NCBI RefSeq assembly: GCF_910596095.1
Contig: NC_056543.1
Location: 17,718,042 to 17,782,041, forward strand
Length of the DNA stretch: 64,000 bases
From: Thunnus maccoyii
Lineage: Eukaryota; Chordata; Actinopteri; Scombriformes; Scombridae
Reading direction: 5' to 3'
Below the pieces are notes generated by a model. It made no database searches, was not told the origin of the DNA, and worked only from the letters and a program-made list of their open reading frames with translations. The translations under genes were made by a program, and so were the position numbers. How positions within the stretch are numbered: the first letter of the stretch is position 1; the number at the start of each line of letters is the position of its first letter. This document shows, in pieces, positions 1 through 17,189 of this stretch.

Positions 1-3000
1 GAGCTCCAGGACAGAAGGTATGCTAATTCTGTGGAAAACTTCCCACTTTGTAAACAAGTTTCCTCACAGCATCTCATCCTAACCTTTTTTTGTCCATTGG
101 CTCATAGTGTAAACAACTATGTTATTTCCAGAATTCTGTCATCCCTGAGTAGGTTTAAAAAAAGATCTTTTGTATCTCTTATCTATATTTAATCTCTCAG
201 GGGGAGCCTGGTTTACCTGGTTTAAGAGGTCCTGAGGGAGCACAAGGAATTGGCACTCAAGGGGAGAAAGTATGCTAAAGATTATAATGTCTTTTGTTTA
301 CATTTCATTTCACAGCAAACAAATCACTCACATGATGTGTGTTGTACTTCCTCTTAGGGTGACCAGGGTCTAAGAGGCATCCGTGGGTTACATGGGCCTC
401 CAGGGATCTCAGGACCCTCTGGACCAAAGGTAAGAATGAAATAAGTATTTTCTTGTGGTGTGATAGTTCCCAACGTCGTTCCATTTATTCTACAGTGAAT
501 ATATTGTTGTTTATGCCTTTGTATTCAGCCAAAAGCTTGTCAGACTTAATAGGAAATCAAGTCCTTTGCAAGTTGTTAGCAACACAATTATCATGAGAAA
601 AAAGGACAAGCATGAATTAGATCATAAGTCTCTTGTCGACTCTTATCTTCCAGGGAGAACGTGGGTTACCAGGCCAGCAGGGCATGCCAGGACAGCCAGG
701 ACGGTCCATATCAGGTCCAAAGGTAAATAACTAAAAATGTATACTCAAACTGTCTCTTAACACTGATCCTGGCATGTAGACAAGTAGCAGAAATGCTGCC
801 AGATAGAGTCTGATTCAATGTAATGTATCACAACAGTGTTTCTGATAATCATCACTACAGCTTCATTGTCTTGTCTCTAGGGGGATATAGGTCCTGCTGG
901 CCCCCCTGGCCCTGTTGGAGAAACAGGCCATGGACTACCTGGTCCAAAGGTATTTTAGAGTGTTTTTAGAACATTTATTAACCATATTAGTAGATAGACA
1001 GTATGTTGTCATAAGTCTTTACCACTGAATTTTGTTTCATCAGGGTGATCGTGGTCATTCTGGTTTACCAGGCCCAGTTGGTCCAAAAGGCGAAGGCGCC
1101 TCTGGCCCTGTGGTTTGTACCCTCAAATACACATCTTATATTACATTATATTGAAACTTTGCACATCCTAAACGTCTGTAACCAGTAAATTATATTCAAG
1201 ATGGTTTGAAATAATTAGTGTACTTTTTCTAGGGTCCTCCAGGCTTACCGGGTTTACCAGGCGAGCCGGGCCCAGAAGGAATAGGAATTCCTGGTCCCAA
1301 GGTTTGTGTCTACAATTTTTATTTCTCTGATGTTTTTTTTGTTTCTTTTCTATGTTTTTTCACGTGTGTGTATGAGAATGCTTAAAAAACATTTGATAAT
1401 GTCCTGTCTGTTCCAGGGTGACATTGGCTTTAGAGGATTGCCAGGTTTGCCCGGCCCAGCTGGAGAGGGCTTACAAGGACCACCAGTAAGATTATCACCA
1501 GATTATCTACCAAACAGTTTGATCTAATTATAATTGATATTGAAATCGGAATCATAGCTAATAACTAAATAAAGTCAACCTTTGACAACATATAAGGTTA
1601 AAGGTTGTCCTTACCAATGCACACTAATGAATCTGACCCTTTACTATATGCATGTTTTCATATTGTTTGCTCATAAACTAGTGGTCTGATTACTTTTAAC
1701 CATGTGTTTTAAGGGTAATGTTGGGAGACCAGGACCTCCTGGTCCAACTGGACCTACGGGAGAGGGTATTCAAGGACCAAAGGTAAATGTTACCACTGTT
1801 TTACATATTGAAAGTGCTGCTGTATCATTTGGAGCTTACATGTTACACTGCCAACAACTGCCTGACAAACTAGCCGCAGGAAAAACAACAATAATTCATG
1901 GTATACCAAGAATCAAGAACTGTCTTGTATCATTCAGTTCAACCTATTCTAATTTCAGGGTGAGCCAGGATCTCAAGGTATGACTGGACCTAGAGGGCCT
2001 CCAGGAGACGGATATCCTGGAGCTAAGGTGAGGGATTTTGATATATCTTTCAAATATTTTATTGATTTCTGATTAACTGGTCTTTGACTGATGAATTACT
2101 CTCCCCTTTTTACAGGGTGGTCGTGGATTACAGGGTGAGCGCGGAATGAAGGGTACAAAAGGAGACTTAGGAGATCCTGGAGTCCCTGGTGAAGCAGTGA
2201 GTAGAACAGATCTTGTTTAAGTATAAATGAAGCTATCTACTGACTTGTAGTCATAGTTTAAAGTATATGAATGTGAGGGAATGAACATAAAGGAGAGCAA
2301 ACTTATCAGTTGTTTGATTGCAATGAAATGTTGGGTAATTGTCATCACACTATTTTTTAATAACACAAAACTAAAACAGTGATATTGTTTGTAACTTTTC
2401 TCAAATCTCAGGGAAGACCAGGAACAAAAGGAGATCCAGGCCTCACAGTAAGTTAATTAATTCAACTAATGTTTGACCATTCAAGTAATCATAGAGCTTT
2501 TTTACTAATGTAAATGTTGTCATGTTTTTCAGAGAGAGGACATTATTAAGCTGATTAAAGAAATCTGTGGTAAGACACAAGTCAAATCTCAACTGTCATG
2601 AACGTAGAGCCAAATTATTGATGACAGTATAGGTGGTTTGTTGTCAAATGTTATTGGTTTTGTCCAGATTCTGGCATAAGGATTTTCTATATGCTACATG
2701 TTTTTAAAGCTAGCATTAGGTAAACTAGAGTACAGGGGAATAGTAGAGTAGTGGCTATATTTTGTTGTTTTCAGGATGCGGCATCAAGTGCAAGGAAAGG
2801 CCAATGGAGCTTGTTTTCGTCATTGACAGCTCAGAGAGCGTCGGCCCTGAGAACTTTGAAATCATCAAAGACTTTGTCACAAGGCTGGTGGATCGGACCA
2901 CAGTTGGACGCAATGCAACAAGAATCGGGCTGGTCCTCTACAGTCTGGATGTCCATTTAGAGTTCAACTTGGTTCGCTACATGAGCAAACAGGATGTGAA

Positions 3001-4505
3001 GCAGGCAATCAGAAAAATGCCTTATATGGGTGAGGGAACCTACACTGGCACCGCCATCAGAAAGGCGACTCAGGAGGCTTTCTTCAGCGCCCGGCCTGGA
3101 GTCAGAAAAGTTGCCATCGTCATCACCGACGGTCAGACCGACAAGCGAGAGCCTGTCAAACTTGATTTAGCTGTGCGGGAAGCTCATGCTGCAAACATTG
3201 AGATGTACGCTCTTGGGATTGTCAATTCTTCTGATCCGACACAGGCTGAGTTCCTGCAAGAACTAAACCTCATTGCCTCTGACCCTGACAGTGAACATAT
3301 GTACCTCATTGATGACTTCAACACTCTACCAGGTGAGAACAATCAGATTTAAATATATGCTGTGTATCAAACATGTAGCAATAAAAGCTAAAGTGTAAAA
3401 TAAATGCTTCCTTTATTTCTATTTTCAGCACTGGAGTCTAAACTTGTCAGCCAGTTCTGTGAAGATGAAAATGGCGCCCTTATCTACAATCACATTGCAA
3501 ATGGACACTGGAATAGCAACAATGGGCATGGACTTGGTTTTAATGGAAACAATGGGCATGGACTTGGTGTTAATGGAAACAATGGGCATGGAGAAAATAC
3601 CAATGGATATAGTGGCTATGGCAATAATGGTTATGGAAACAATGGATATGGAAACAACAAGAATGGTTATGGTTACCAAGAGGAGATCCAAAATCATAGA
3701 CGCACCGACAGCCGAGGCCGTGGAGACACTTTCACATTGCCTATCAGTGCGGATCCTCTCCCTGTTCAGGTCTCTGCTGAAAACACATCCTGTATTGTTT
3801 TACTTTACTGTGTACTCTGTTGTAAATGTCATCACTGATGGTACAGAATTCAACTCAACACTGATGCATTTTTATGTTGTTGTCCCACTCTTAGGTGGTG
3901 GAGGATGATGAAGGTGAAGATTTAGACTTAAGGGCCCATGTGCGGGGTGGCAGCACTGTGGCTGTAGTTAACAAAACAGCATCTTTATTACCAGTGAGAG
4001 AAAACTCCGTCTCCAATGAGGCAGTCATATCATCGTCATCATCTTCATCTGCAAAATCTTCATCCACACTAGGCTCAGTTTCATCCTTAACCTATAATCA
4101 GTTGCAGCCTGTGGTGAGTCCAGTCATACCTGAAGGTGAGTAATGTACTCCTAAATTCATCTCAATTCTACATCAATATGCTTTTTAAAACATGCATCTC
4201 ATAGACTGTTTCTTCCTCAGAGGCCCCTTCTCTCAATCCCCGCTGTGAACTCAGCTTGTCCCAAGGCAACTGCCGAGACTATAGCATCCGCTGGTACTAT
4301 GACAAGCAGGCCAATGCCTGTGCACAGTTTTGGTATGGAGGCTGTGGTGGAAATGACAACCGTTATGAAACAGAGGATGAGTGCAAGAAGACTTGTGTTC
4401 TATTCAGAACAGGTAATGTTTGAAGATTTTTAACAGCAAATGTGCACACTCTCTTTTTACTATTCTATTTTTAAATATCATACTTTCTTGTTCCCAGCAG
4501 GATAA
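1..4505 (+). CDS. col28a: Collagen alpha chain, type XXVIII-like (5' end outside window)
   Basis: Extracellular matrix collagen; the window starts inside the gene. Coding exons by splice sites and phase: 1-17, 201-269, 358-429, 654-722, 881-949, 1044-1112, 1233-1301, 1417-1485, 1714-1782, 1959-2027, 2116-2196, 2412-2447, 2533-2569, 2775-3332, 3429-3769, 3895-4135, 4221-4412 and a last few bases to the TAA at 4503-4505. The small exons encode Gly-X-Y repeats, mostly in 69-base units with a short interruption. Exon 2775-3332 is a VWA domain with the MIDAS motif DSSES, a Thr in GEGTYTGTA and ITDGQTD. Then come an Asn/Gly/His/Tyr-rich repeat, an acidic and poly-Ser linker, and a C-terminal Kunitz domain with six cysteines (4252-4400). 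Collagen-VWA-Kunitz order is the COL28 layout; COL6A3 is less likely because it has more VWA and FN3 modules. Which teleost paralogue (a1 or a2 type) I cannot tell. AATAAA signals lie near 5175-5205. Confidence 0.88.
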
Positions 4506-5814
4506 AAGGAGAAGAAGCCATCAGAAAATGGACTCTTCTTCCCTACAGTTTGCTGTTTTGTAATTTTATAATGATGCATTCTGTCATTTGTGTTCAGAAA
4601 ATTTAATGCACTTTTCTAACACCTTTCTTCTAACACACATCAGTTAGCAAAACAGTGCTAAAGAGTCACAACCAACTGAATCCAATCCAAAAAAATCACA
4701 GTTTCAACTGAAAAATGACTGACTGACTTAAGTTAAGTTCTACAAAAACTGTCTTTATTATCTCAAAGAAATCGTGTTACGCTTAATACACCAGGAGAAA
4801 TCCTTTATTGGGTTTAAAGTGACAACTAAACAATTTAAAATTAACCTATAGATCATCTTATACCTCTCTGAGCCATGTACTTGACATAGACTGAATATTT
4901 CTAGCAAGACAGCAATAGTGCGATGCTTGTTTAACTTGTGTTGATATGATTTGCTTAAATATGAACCATATGCTCTGAGTACTTTTGTGTGTACTGTTTG
5001 TATGACATCGTGTCCGTTCAGGTTATAACTGGCAGCTACAATAGAGGGCCATTTCTGTGTAGGTAATGCTTGCAGAGGTCTACTGAGAATGCCAACTTGT
5101 GAGGAATGTACCACAAGGCTTTCTAAATCCATCCGTTAAAGGTGTTTCTATTTGGGCTGTGTGTGAATATCCGAATAAATGTTTTGTATGTTTTAGTAAT
5201 AAAATATAAAATAATGGTGGTTGTAAGTTTGTTTTTTCTTAGTTCTTTTTAGCAGTAGAGGAAATGGTGGCTGGTTGGTGATCCAAGTAGTGGAGGCATG
5301 CAGTAAGTAGCAGTGGTGGTGTTGTAGGTAATTTCATTTCATTCATTGTTAATTATTATTACATATTAATAACTTTGCACTGCCATTCAACCTTTTGTGG
5401 ACACTATTTTTGTAAATTCTCAAGCAATGTATTTGCGGTTTCCTAGCAAAAACAAAATATGGAGAAAATATTGATAGGCCTAAAAGTCATGATTGAAAAT
5501 TACCTAAATCTAACTTAGGTTTGTCACTTTATCTATAATGTAAAGCACATTGAACTTCCCATATGTGCACGAATTGTGCTTTATAAATGAAGCATGCTTT
5601 ATCTTACCCAGGTCTGTCTGTGTGTTTTTCACATCTTCATTAGGTCTTTCCAGCACACCTGCCTTTAATAAAGTACTAATTAGGAGTCCCATTGGGGTTT
5701 GATACTAAGTACATCAAACACAAGGTTAATGAAAAATTGCATCTGTCACAGACAATGCAACCCTCTGTTCACTCAGAAAAGCCTCCTCTACTCACTTTAT
5801 CCAATCACTTGCTA
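4506..5814. other. Collagen gene 3' UTR and intergenic DNA
   Basis: AT-rich non-coding DNA. The first 700 bases are probably the 3' UTR of the collagen gene, with AATAAA-like signals around 5175 and 5200. No exon-like open frame or RNA gene is visible in the remainder. Confidence 0.55.
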
Positions 5815-6490
5815 ATCTGTCACACATTCAGGTACTAGCCCTGACCAAAACCTGGATCCGTCCAGAAAACACTGCCACACCAGCTGCATGACTTCATTTC
5901 TTCATTTATTTTTCTCACACACACCCTGCTGCTAAAAAAAACCCAACCCAGCCTAGGTTGAAAACTACAGGTCAGTTTCACTCCTACCCTCCCTATCAAA
6001 AATACTTAAGCACGCAGTCTCTGAATTCTTTCTAAGAACAACTTGTACTTGTCCAAATCGGTCTAGGTTTAAGCGGGGTCACTCTACCGAGACTGCACTC
6101 CTGTCTGTAATGGAATCACTACATTTGGCTAGAGCTGCTGGTCAGTCCTCAGCTCCATTGCTGCTAGATCTGTCAGCTGCCTTTGACACAGTTAATCACC
6201 AAATCCTCCTCTCCACACTCACTGAGCTCGGTATCTCAGGATCTGCCCTCCACTGGTCCATGTCCTACCTCTCAGGGAGATCTTTTAGAGGGTGGAGGGG
6301 TCCAAACCACACAGCTTATCCACAGGGGTTCCTCAAGGGTCAGTGCTGGGTCTTTTTTTCTTCTCAATATACTCCACCTCACTTGGTGCAATCATCCACT
6401 CCCATGGTTTCTCATACCATTGCTATGCTGACGAATCCCAGCTATTCCTATCGTTTACGCCACAAGGCCTCACAGTCTCAACACGGATCT
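5815..6490 (+). mobile_element. L2-like (CR1/L2 group) LINE fragment, dead
   Basis: A short endonuclease-type stretch (frame giving LALTKTWIRPENTATPAA, about 5836-5890) is followed by a reverse transcriptase piece about 5960-6480. It reads SRFKRGHSTETALLSVMESL, LLDLSAAFDTVNHQILLSTL, GVPQGSVLG, then HGFSYHCYADE. The region between the endonuclease and the start of the RT is mostly missing, and the frame shifts at least twice within the RT (around 6290 and again later). The catalytic YADD box reads YADE. This is the type of LINE often annotated in fish as jockey-like RNA-directed DNA polymerase. The assignment to the L2 group rests on motif wording only. Confidence 0.75.
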
Positions 6491-7470
6491 CATCATCCTT
6501 CAAGTTATGTGCTTGCGTCCAGAACCACCGGTGGTTCGGACCAATCAACGTCCAATGAGGATTCTCTTGTGATCTCACGAATCCAGCTGCCTCACAAAGA
6601 AAGACAGTGATAGACCAATGGTTCATCCAATCACCTGAAAGTGATTAGATGAAAGTGCCTGCCCTTTTCCAATCAGTTTCCAGGGATGACGTCTTTGATG
6701 CTTCTGTGAAACAAACCATCTGGTGCATCAGCTTATTTTTCCCCACCTTTATTGAAAACAATCAAATTCAAAAACAGTAACATATAAACAAGTATGAGGA
6801 ACAAAAAGAAAACAAAGTGCCAGGGAATTCAATTATGATATATATCTTTTTAAATGAATTGTGCAATAAGCTTTTTATATTCAATAAAAACAAAATAATA
6901 CACAGGAGGAGGAAAAATAAATAAAATAAATAAATAAGGGGTACAAATATTCAAATCATATTAGTCAATAATGGGTTTATGTTATAAGTTTTAAAAGTTG
7001 TTTGAGTATTTGTTGCCTTTTTATTTTGCAGCTTAACTATAAAATAAAATAGTTGGAATAAAAAGCTAACATTCTTGTCCATTGAGTTGTTTTCAAAATA
7101 TATCAAAATATCACCACTATAAAACATGACCATTTGACCAGTTTTCCTAGATAGAAAGTTTTGTTTTTATCAATCCAAAATATTTTGGTATAGTCTACAT
7201 ACAATGGAAAACTAAGTGAAATTTTGTTTCTTCACAAGATTAATTAATATTCAACATTAATAAATAATAAATCACCTAAATATTAATTATTCTTGTGACG
7301 AGAGTAACATTCAGGGTCTAAAAGATGTTTGTCCCCCCGGCTTGCCGTCTGTTGCCATGGTGATAATGACTCCGAATGCTTTTTCGGATTAGCCAACCTG
7401 CTAAACATTCAGCCAGCAAATTACTACGTACAGCTACCAAACAAACCCGTTAGAGAGACAACCTGCAGTC
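6491..7470. other. Intergenic DNA and bbs5 upstream region
   Basis: AT-rich, with no gene-like frame. The last about 150 bases before the bbs5 start contain a GC-richer stretch (7330-7470) that is likely its promoter and 5' UTR. No TATA box was recognised. Confidence 0.45.
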
Positions 7471-12563
<5,093 letters not shown>

Positions 12564-13282
12564 AATAAGACAACAGTCCTATTATTTATACGTAGGTTAG
12601 GTTAAAAGTTGTACAGTTTATGCTTAGATACTTTTTCATAATAAGAAAAAACTAAATTATATGTATGTATGTAATATTTATTGTGAGGTTATTTCTATAA
12701 AATATATTTTCTTGTGAATAGAATGTGAAATATAATGCAGTTTGTATTCTTTAAAGTAAATAAATGTATTTAAATAGAAATCGGAGTACTTTTTTTACAT
12801 CTCAATAATATTGTATTAGTAACATTAATATAGTAGATTTGTTCTGTGTCTTATACACAGTTTGTTTATATGTGTGAGGAACAATGTCTCTGACTAAAAT
12901 ACATAACTGCACAAGGAGCTCAAAAGAGGAAAAACTGTTCACTGAGCCGCCTGTCTGCTTGTTAAGTAATTATAACCTCTTGGATGTACTTGCACACAAA
13001 TACTGAATCATACATTTGGAAGTGGTCATTACTATCAGTGAACTGTGACTCATGTCACATGGAAACAGACTGTAGTAAATACCAGCAGTAGCGGTGAACA
13101 CAAAGTAGAATACAAGCCCTTGTGCATCACTTTAAAACGGTATCCTCGGGACAAAAATGTCTGTGTCAAAAAACTGCCATAAAAATATTATTTATTATTA
13201 TTTTCCACTTTCACTGAGTTCATTTTTTTGACCAACATCAGTCCTGATCATAATTACCAAATATTCATTCATTTTCAAGATT
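12564..13282. other. bbs5 3' UTR and flank
   Basis: Non-coding. The part up to about 13111 is also present, diverged, downstream of the second bbs5 copy (to about 20150), so it belongs to the duplicated unit. From about 13150 to the piggyBac end nothing gene-like is seen. Confidence 0.6.
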
Positions 13283-13611
13283 TTAACCCTTTAAATGCCA
13301 GTTTGTTTACATAATGCCACTGTTGATTTTTATGGAAAAAAAAAATTATTATCAGTCTGGGATAGGTCATTATTAGGAACAACATTGGTGTTTATGCATT
13401 ATTATTTTTGTGCAGTTTTAAAGTAAAGAATCTTGTCTATTATTGTTTTTTTTATTACTATTACCCTTCAAAGGTTCTACCTTCTAATAGCCTATTATTT
13501 TACTTTGCTCTAGAAATAAAACAAAGTTCACTTTGAACAAGAACAAGATTTATTTTTCAAAATCCAAGACTATTCAGAACATAAATAGAGTGTGTGTGTG
13601 TGTGTGTGAGC

Positions 13612-16600
13612 TCATTTCAGTTTGTAGCAGGTGCTGCAAATGAATGACGTGTGGTCTTTGCAGGCACACTTGCCACATTTGATGCAGGTGGTGGCCGTTT
13701 TTTTCCTTTTTCCAGTGCATAACTCACACAGCCTCCTCTTTTTGGGGTTGTTGTCTGAGTCAGGGTCTGGGTCTGTGTCCTGTTGCCGTAGTCTTGCCAC
13801 CATGGCGGCAGCGGCTGGTGTGTGGGGAAGGCGCTGTCTCCGTGCCATTTGCGGAGACACGAGCATTTTCCCCAGTTCGTCCAGGAAAAGCCTCCGTCTG
13901 AATTTCTTGGCCTGGTTCCAGGAAGAATCCACGGATGTCCACAGTACAAAGGCGTTGTGGGCAGAGACGTCCAGCATGTTGTAAAAGAGAACCATCGGCC
14001 AGCGACATGTCTTTCTCCTACAGCTGTAGATGCTGACAAGCTGCAAAGGAAAAAAAAAAAAGACAAAAGAAAGAATCAATAAATTAATACAAATATTCTT
14101 CCTCATCATATACAAATATATCATTAATTCTTTGTAATAATTTTTCATAAAATTCTTTATATAAATGCAAGTTATATATTTTGAAGAATGTACAATATTT
14201 GACTATGAAAGCAATAATAATCATGTAAGAAAGAAAATTTGGAATGAAAATCCACTATTAACCACTTACTGAAATCAAAATATCATTTGAATATGAACAC
14301 AACCAACAAAGATTAAATGAAACTTTTTTTTAACCCTTTAGACTCAACATAGTCCCATGTTTGTCTTTTTTAGGGGGGGGGCAGGGGATCTTTAGAGGGA
14401 GATAGCAGGTCAACATTGTACGCCACATAGAAGTGATATACATCATCTGAAAGCTGGGAACCTGAAGATTAATTTGAGATGCAGCTCAGCACTGTGTTTT
14501 TCTAGTCATAAATCTGTAATAAACATGTTTTGGTTAGGCACCTATTCCAATTTTGAAAGTTCAGAGTGTATAAAGGCCTAGAACATTATGATGGAAGTAT
14601 ATGATGGCCATTCCCATTCTCAATTATGTCTCATGCTGTGATTTGCTATCAAAATGTTTGACATTTGGAGATTTCTGTAAATTGCATTTTTTGGCGATTG
14701 GATGGTGAGCACGGTGGTCTATGGGGAAAAAGCTTTTTTGGCCGCAGGGGGATTTTTGCGCTGCAATACCGCAAGAGTCCACTAGGAAAAATTGGCTGCA
14801 AGGCTGAGCGGAGGCGCCCAATCCAGCTCTTATTATACATCCATGTAATTTACCCATGTTCCCTAAACGCCTCGCATGCAGGCTATCAGTAGACACTACA
14901 ATTTACCAATGCTCCCTAAACACCCCACACTCAGAATATCTGGAGACTACAATTTTGTGTTGAGCTGAAGTTGATTGGAGGAACTGCAGTGCCCGTTCAA
15001 AACGTGCCTGAGACATCCAGCACTAAGTCTTGAACATACATGCCAAGTTTCGTTCACAGTAAAGTTACACAGTTCAATAGTAGAGCTTAAGTCGTTTAAA
15101 CGCTTTTAAGTCATTATCACTACGGATGTAATCCCACCTCCGACCACAATGTGGGTTGCAATGGCAGAATGGCGCTGTCTCTATTTCCGCTCGTTAACTT
15201 CACAGGCAGAAGAAGTAAATCAACGTTGTAGAAGCAACTTGTTTATGAGGTATTTCTATATATTTCTTAACGTGCCTGAGACACCCAGCACCAATTCTTG
15301 CATGTACATGCCAAGTTTTGTTCATAGTAACGTTACATAGTCCAAACAGCAGAGCTTAAGTCTCTTACAAGTTTTCAAGTCATTAACACTATGGATGTAA
15401 TCCCACCTCCGACCACAATGTGGGTTACAATGGCAGAGTGGCGCTATGAGGTATTTGGTATTTTTACATATTTCTCGAGAACCGCTCATTCAAACAACTT
15501 CACACATCGACATTGCACTTCCTCATTTCCCCAGCAACCCACCCGCCAAGAATGAAGTAGATCGGATGAACTGTTCTCGAGATATGCGAAAGACATATTT
15601 ACATACAGACATACATAAATACATAAATACAGACAGACAGACAGAGATTCCTTGCTTTATATGGAGAGATAGAACAGACCTTATCCATGTTGTCGACACC
15701 TCCTTTGCAGCGGTTGTAGTCTGTGAAGATAGTTGGCTTCTTTTTCTCAGTGTCGCTCACAGCCGGCTCCCGGTGCTTGGTGCTGAGGAGCAGCACAATC
15801 TTCCCCCGTTTGGGTACGTACGACACCGCTGTGTGCGTCCTGGTGAAGGCAAAGAGGGAGGACAGGGGCGCTCTCTGCCTCGTCTGCAGCAGTTGCGGGG
15901 GAAGCTCTGTCTTAGTCTTACGAACAGTACCGACAAGGGCAATTTTCCTCTTCAGAAGCTCCTCTGCCAGCGCATAGGAGGTGAAAAAATTGTCACAGGT
16001 CACGGTGCTCCCCTTGAGCCCCTCAGTCATTTCCAGAACAACTCTCTTTCCCTGGTTCACCTCCGGGGCACCGCCATCAGATTTCCCCGTGTAGATCTGC
16101 ATCTTCCACGCATAGGATGTCTTGACGTCGCAGGTGACCCAGATCTTTAAGCCATACTTGGCTTGTTTTTGAGGCATGTACTGGCGGAACCTGCAGCTGC
16201 CTTTGAACGGGACGAGCTGCTCATCCACACACACATCTCGACCCGGATTGAACAGCAGCGGGAGGCGTCGCGTCCACTTCTCCCAGATGGTCCGAAAGGC
16301 AGCCAGCTTGTCTTTCTTATTACGCTCAGGTCGTGTCATCCTGTCATCGAAGCGCAAACAGGAGCTCAGGAGCCTGAATTTACAGTGGGACATGGTGGCC
16401 CGGAAGATGGCCCGTCCGGTGTGGTCATCCCACAGGCTGTGGGTAGACTCGTTCCGCGACCTGTGCACACCGGCTAGGATCAGCAAGCCCATATACGCCT
16501 GCAGGTCAGTAGCATCCACGTCTTTCCAGTCTTTCACGGTGCGTCTCCCCTGCAGGTTGGTCATGTCCACGAGGAGCTGGGTGATCTCTTCTGTTATGAG

Positions 16601-16960
16601 GAGATCGAAGCAGGACTTGACGTTGCTGATCCGGGCGATGGCGTACCGTGTGGGTCCCGGAGTCAAAGCGGTGGCTGGAAAGTAGCGCAGCGTCTCGGCG
16701 TGACTGGGAGACCAGACAATCTGCCCATTCCTCGATTTCCATCCAGGATCCTCTTTCTCCTCCATGTACTCCCCGTTCTCTGTCCTGTCCTCAGAGGACT
16801 CATCAGAGGAATGTTCGGTGGACTCAGAGTCCAGCACATCATCCTCTGTGTTTGTGTCCTCTTCATTTTCGGAGACAACCGAGTCCTGCTCGCTATCAGA
16901 TGGCTCTAGGACCAGCGTTATCTCCGGATCTTCTTCTTCCGTTATGAACTGTGTCTCCAT
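13612..16960 (-). CDS. piggyBac transposase (PGBD4-like), two exons, apparently intact
   Basis: DDE-type cut-and-paste transposase acting at TTAA sites. Exon 1 is 16960-15680 and exon 2 is 14040-13612, with GT donor (GTCTGT) and AG acceptor after a T-rich tract. The join MDK|LVSIYSCRRKT restores a conserved piggyBac block, giving 569 aa. In order: an acidic N-terminus (about residues 1-75), the DDE_Tnp_1_7 domain with Asp residues in CVDEQLVPFKG, VTCDNFFTSYAL and GGVDNMDK, a basic region, and a C-terminal Cys-rich zinc-binding domain (CELC, CIKCGKCACKDH, CSTCYK). No internal stop or frameshift is visible. Whether it is an active element or a domesticated gene cannot be told here; the nearby TTAA-CCC terminus favours a transposon. 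The 1.6 kb intron (14041-15679) holds other repeats. Confidence 0.88.
15001..15447. repeat. Two direct copies of a ~180 bp unit inside the transposase intron
   Basis: 15001-15180 and 15269-15447 align along their length, each starting AACGTGCCTGAGACA and running through ATGTAATCCCACCTCCGACC to a TGGCAGARTGGCGCT-like end. They differ at scattered positions. The flanking bases to about 15660 (including a GACA/ATAC microsatellite) appear to be more of the same repeat type. Confidence 0.75.
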
Positions 16961-17189
16961 CTCGCCGCCTATGCAGCAACCAGTATCTCAAGCTGCATTC
17001 ATGGCGTATATCTCAGTTGACACATACACGCCGCCGCGCGCGATGTCCGCACACTATGGTGAGTAACTTAAACAATTTTCGCGCGTCTGTTGCTGAGTAG
17101 CGCATGCGTGAGCGGGGTCCGCCCTCTTGGACAGCTAGGTACGGCAACCCCCCTTGGACAAACCGTGGAAAAATTGAAATTCGCTCATT

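Larger units (their letters stand above)
13283..17150 (-). mobile_element. piggyBac-superfamily DNA transposon
   Basis: The element contains a transposase gene read leftward. The low-coordinate end is well marked: the TTAA target site at 13283-13286, then CCCTTTAAATGCCAG, the typical CCC-start of piggyBac termini. The matching terminus on the other side (expected as CTGGCATTTAAAGGG then TTAA) was not found between 16960 and 17300, so that end is approximate and may be lost or diverged. It lies exactly between the parent bbs5 and its partial copy, next to an L1-like scrap. A microsatellite (TG)n occupies 13591-13608. Confidence 0.7.

Noticed and set aside
3425-3697. Ile/Ser-rich minus-strand frame
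   Set aside because: Antisense of the Asn/Gly repeat of the collagen gene.
14330-14345. TTAA-CCCTTTAGACTC as the true end of the piggyBac element
   Set aside because: It lies inside the intron and would leave transposase exon 2 outside; kept only as a possible nested end.
15446-16150. 234-codon plus-strand frame
   Set aside because: Antisense to the piggyBac transposase; no family resemblance.
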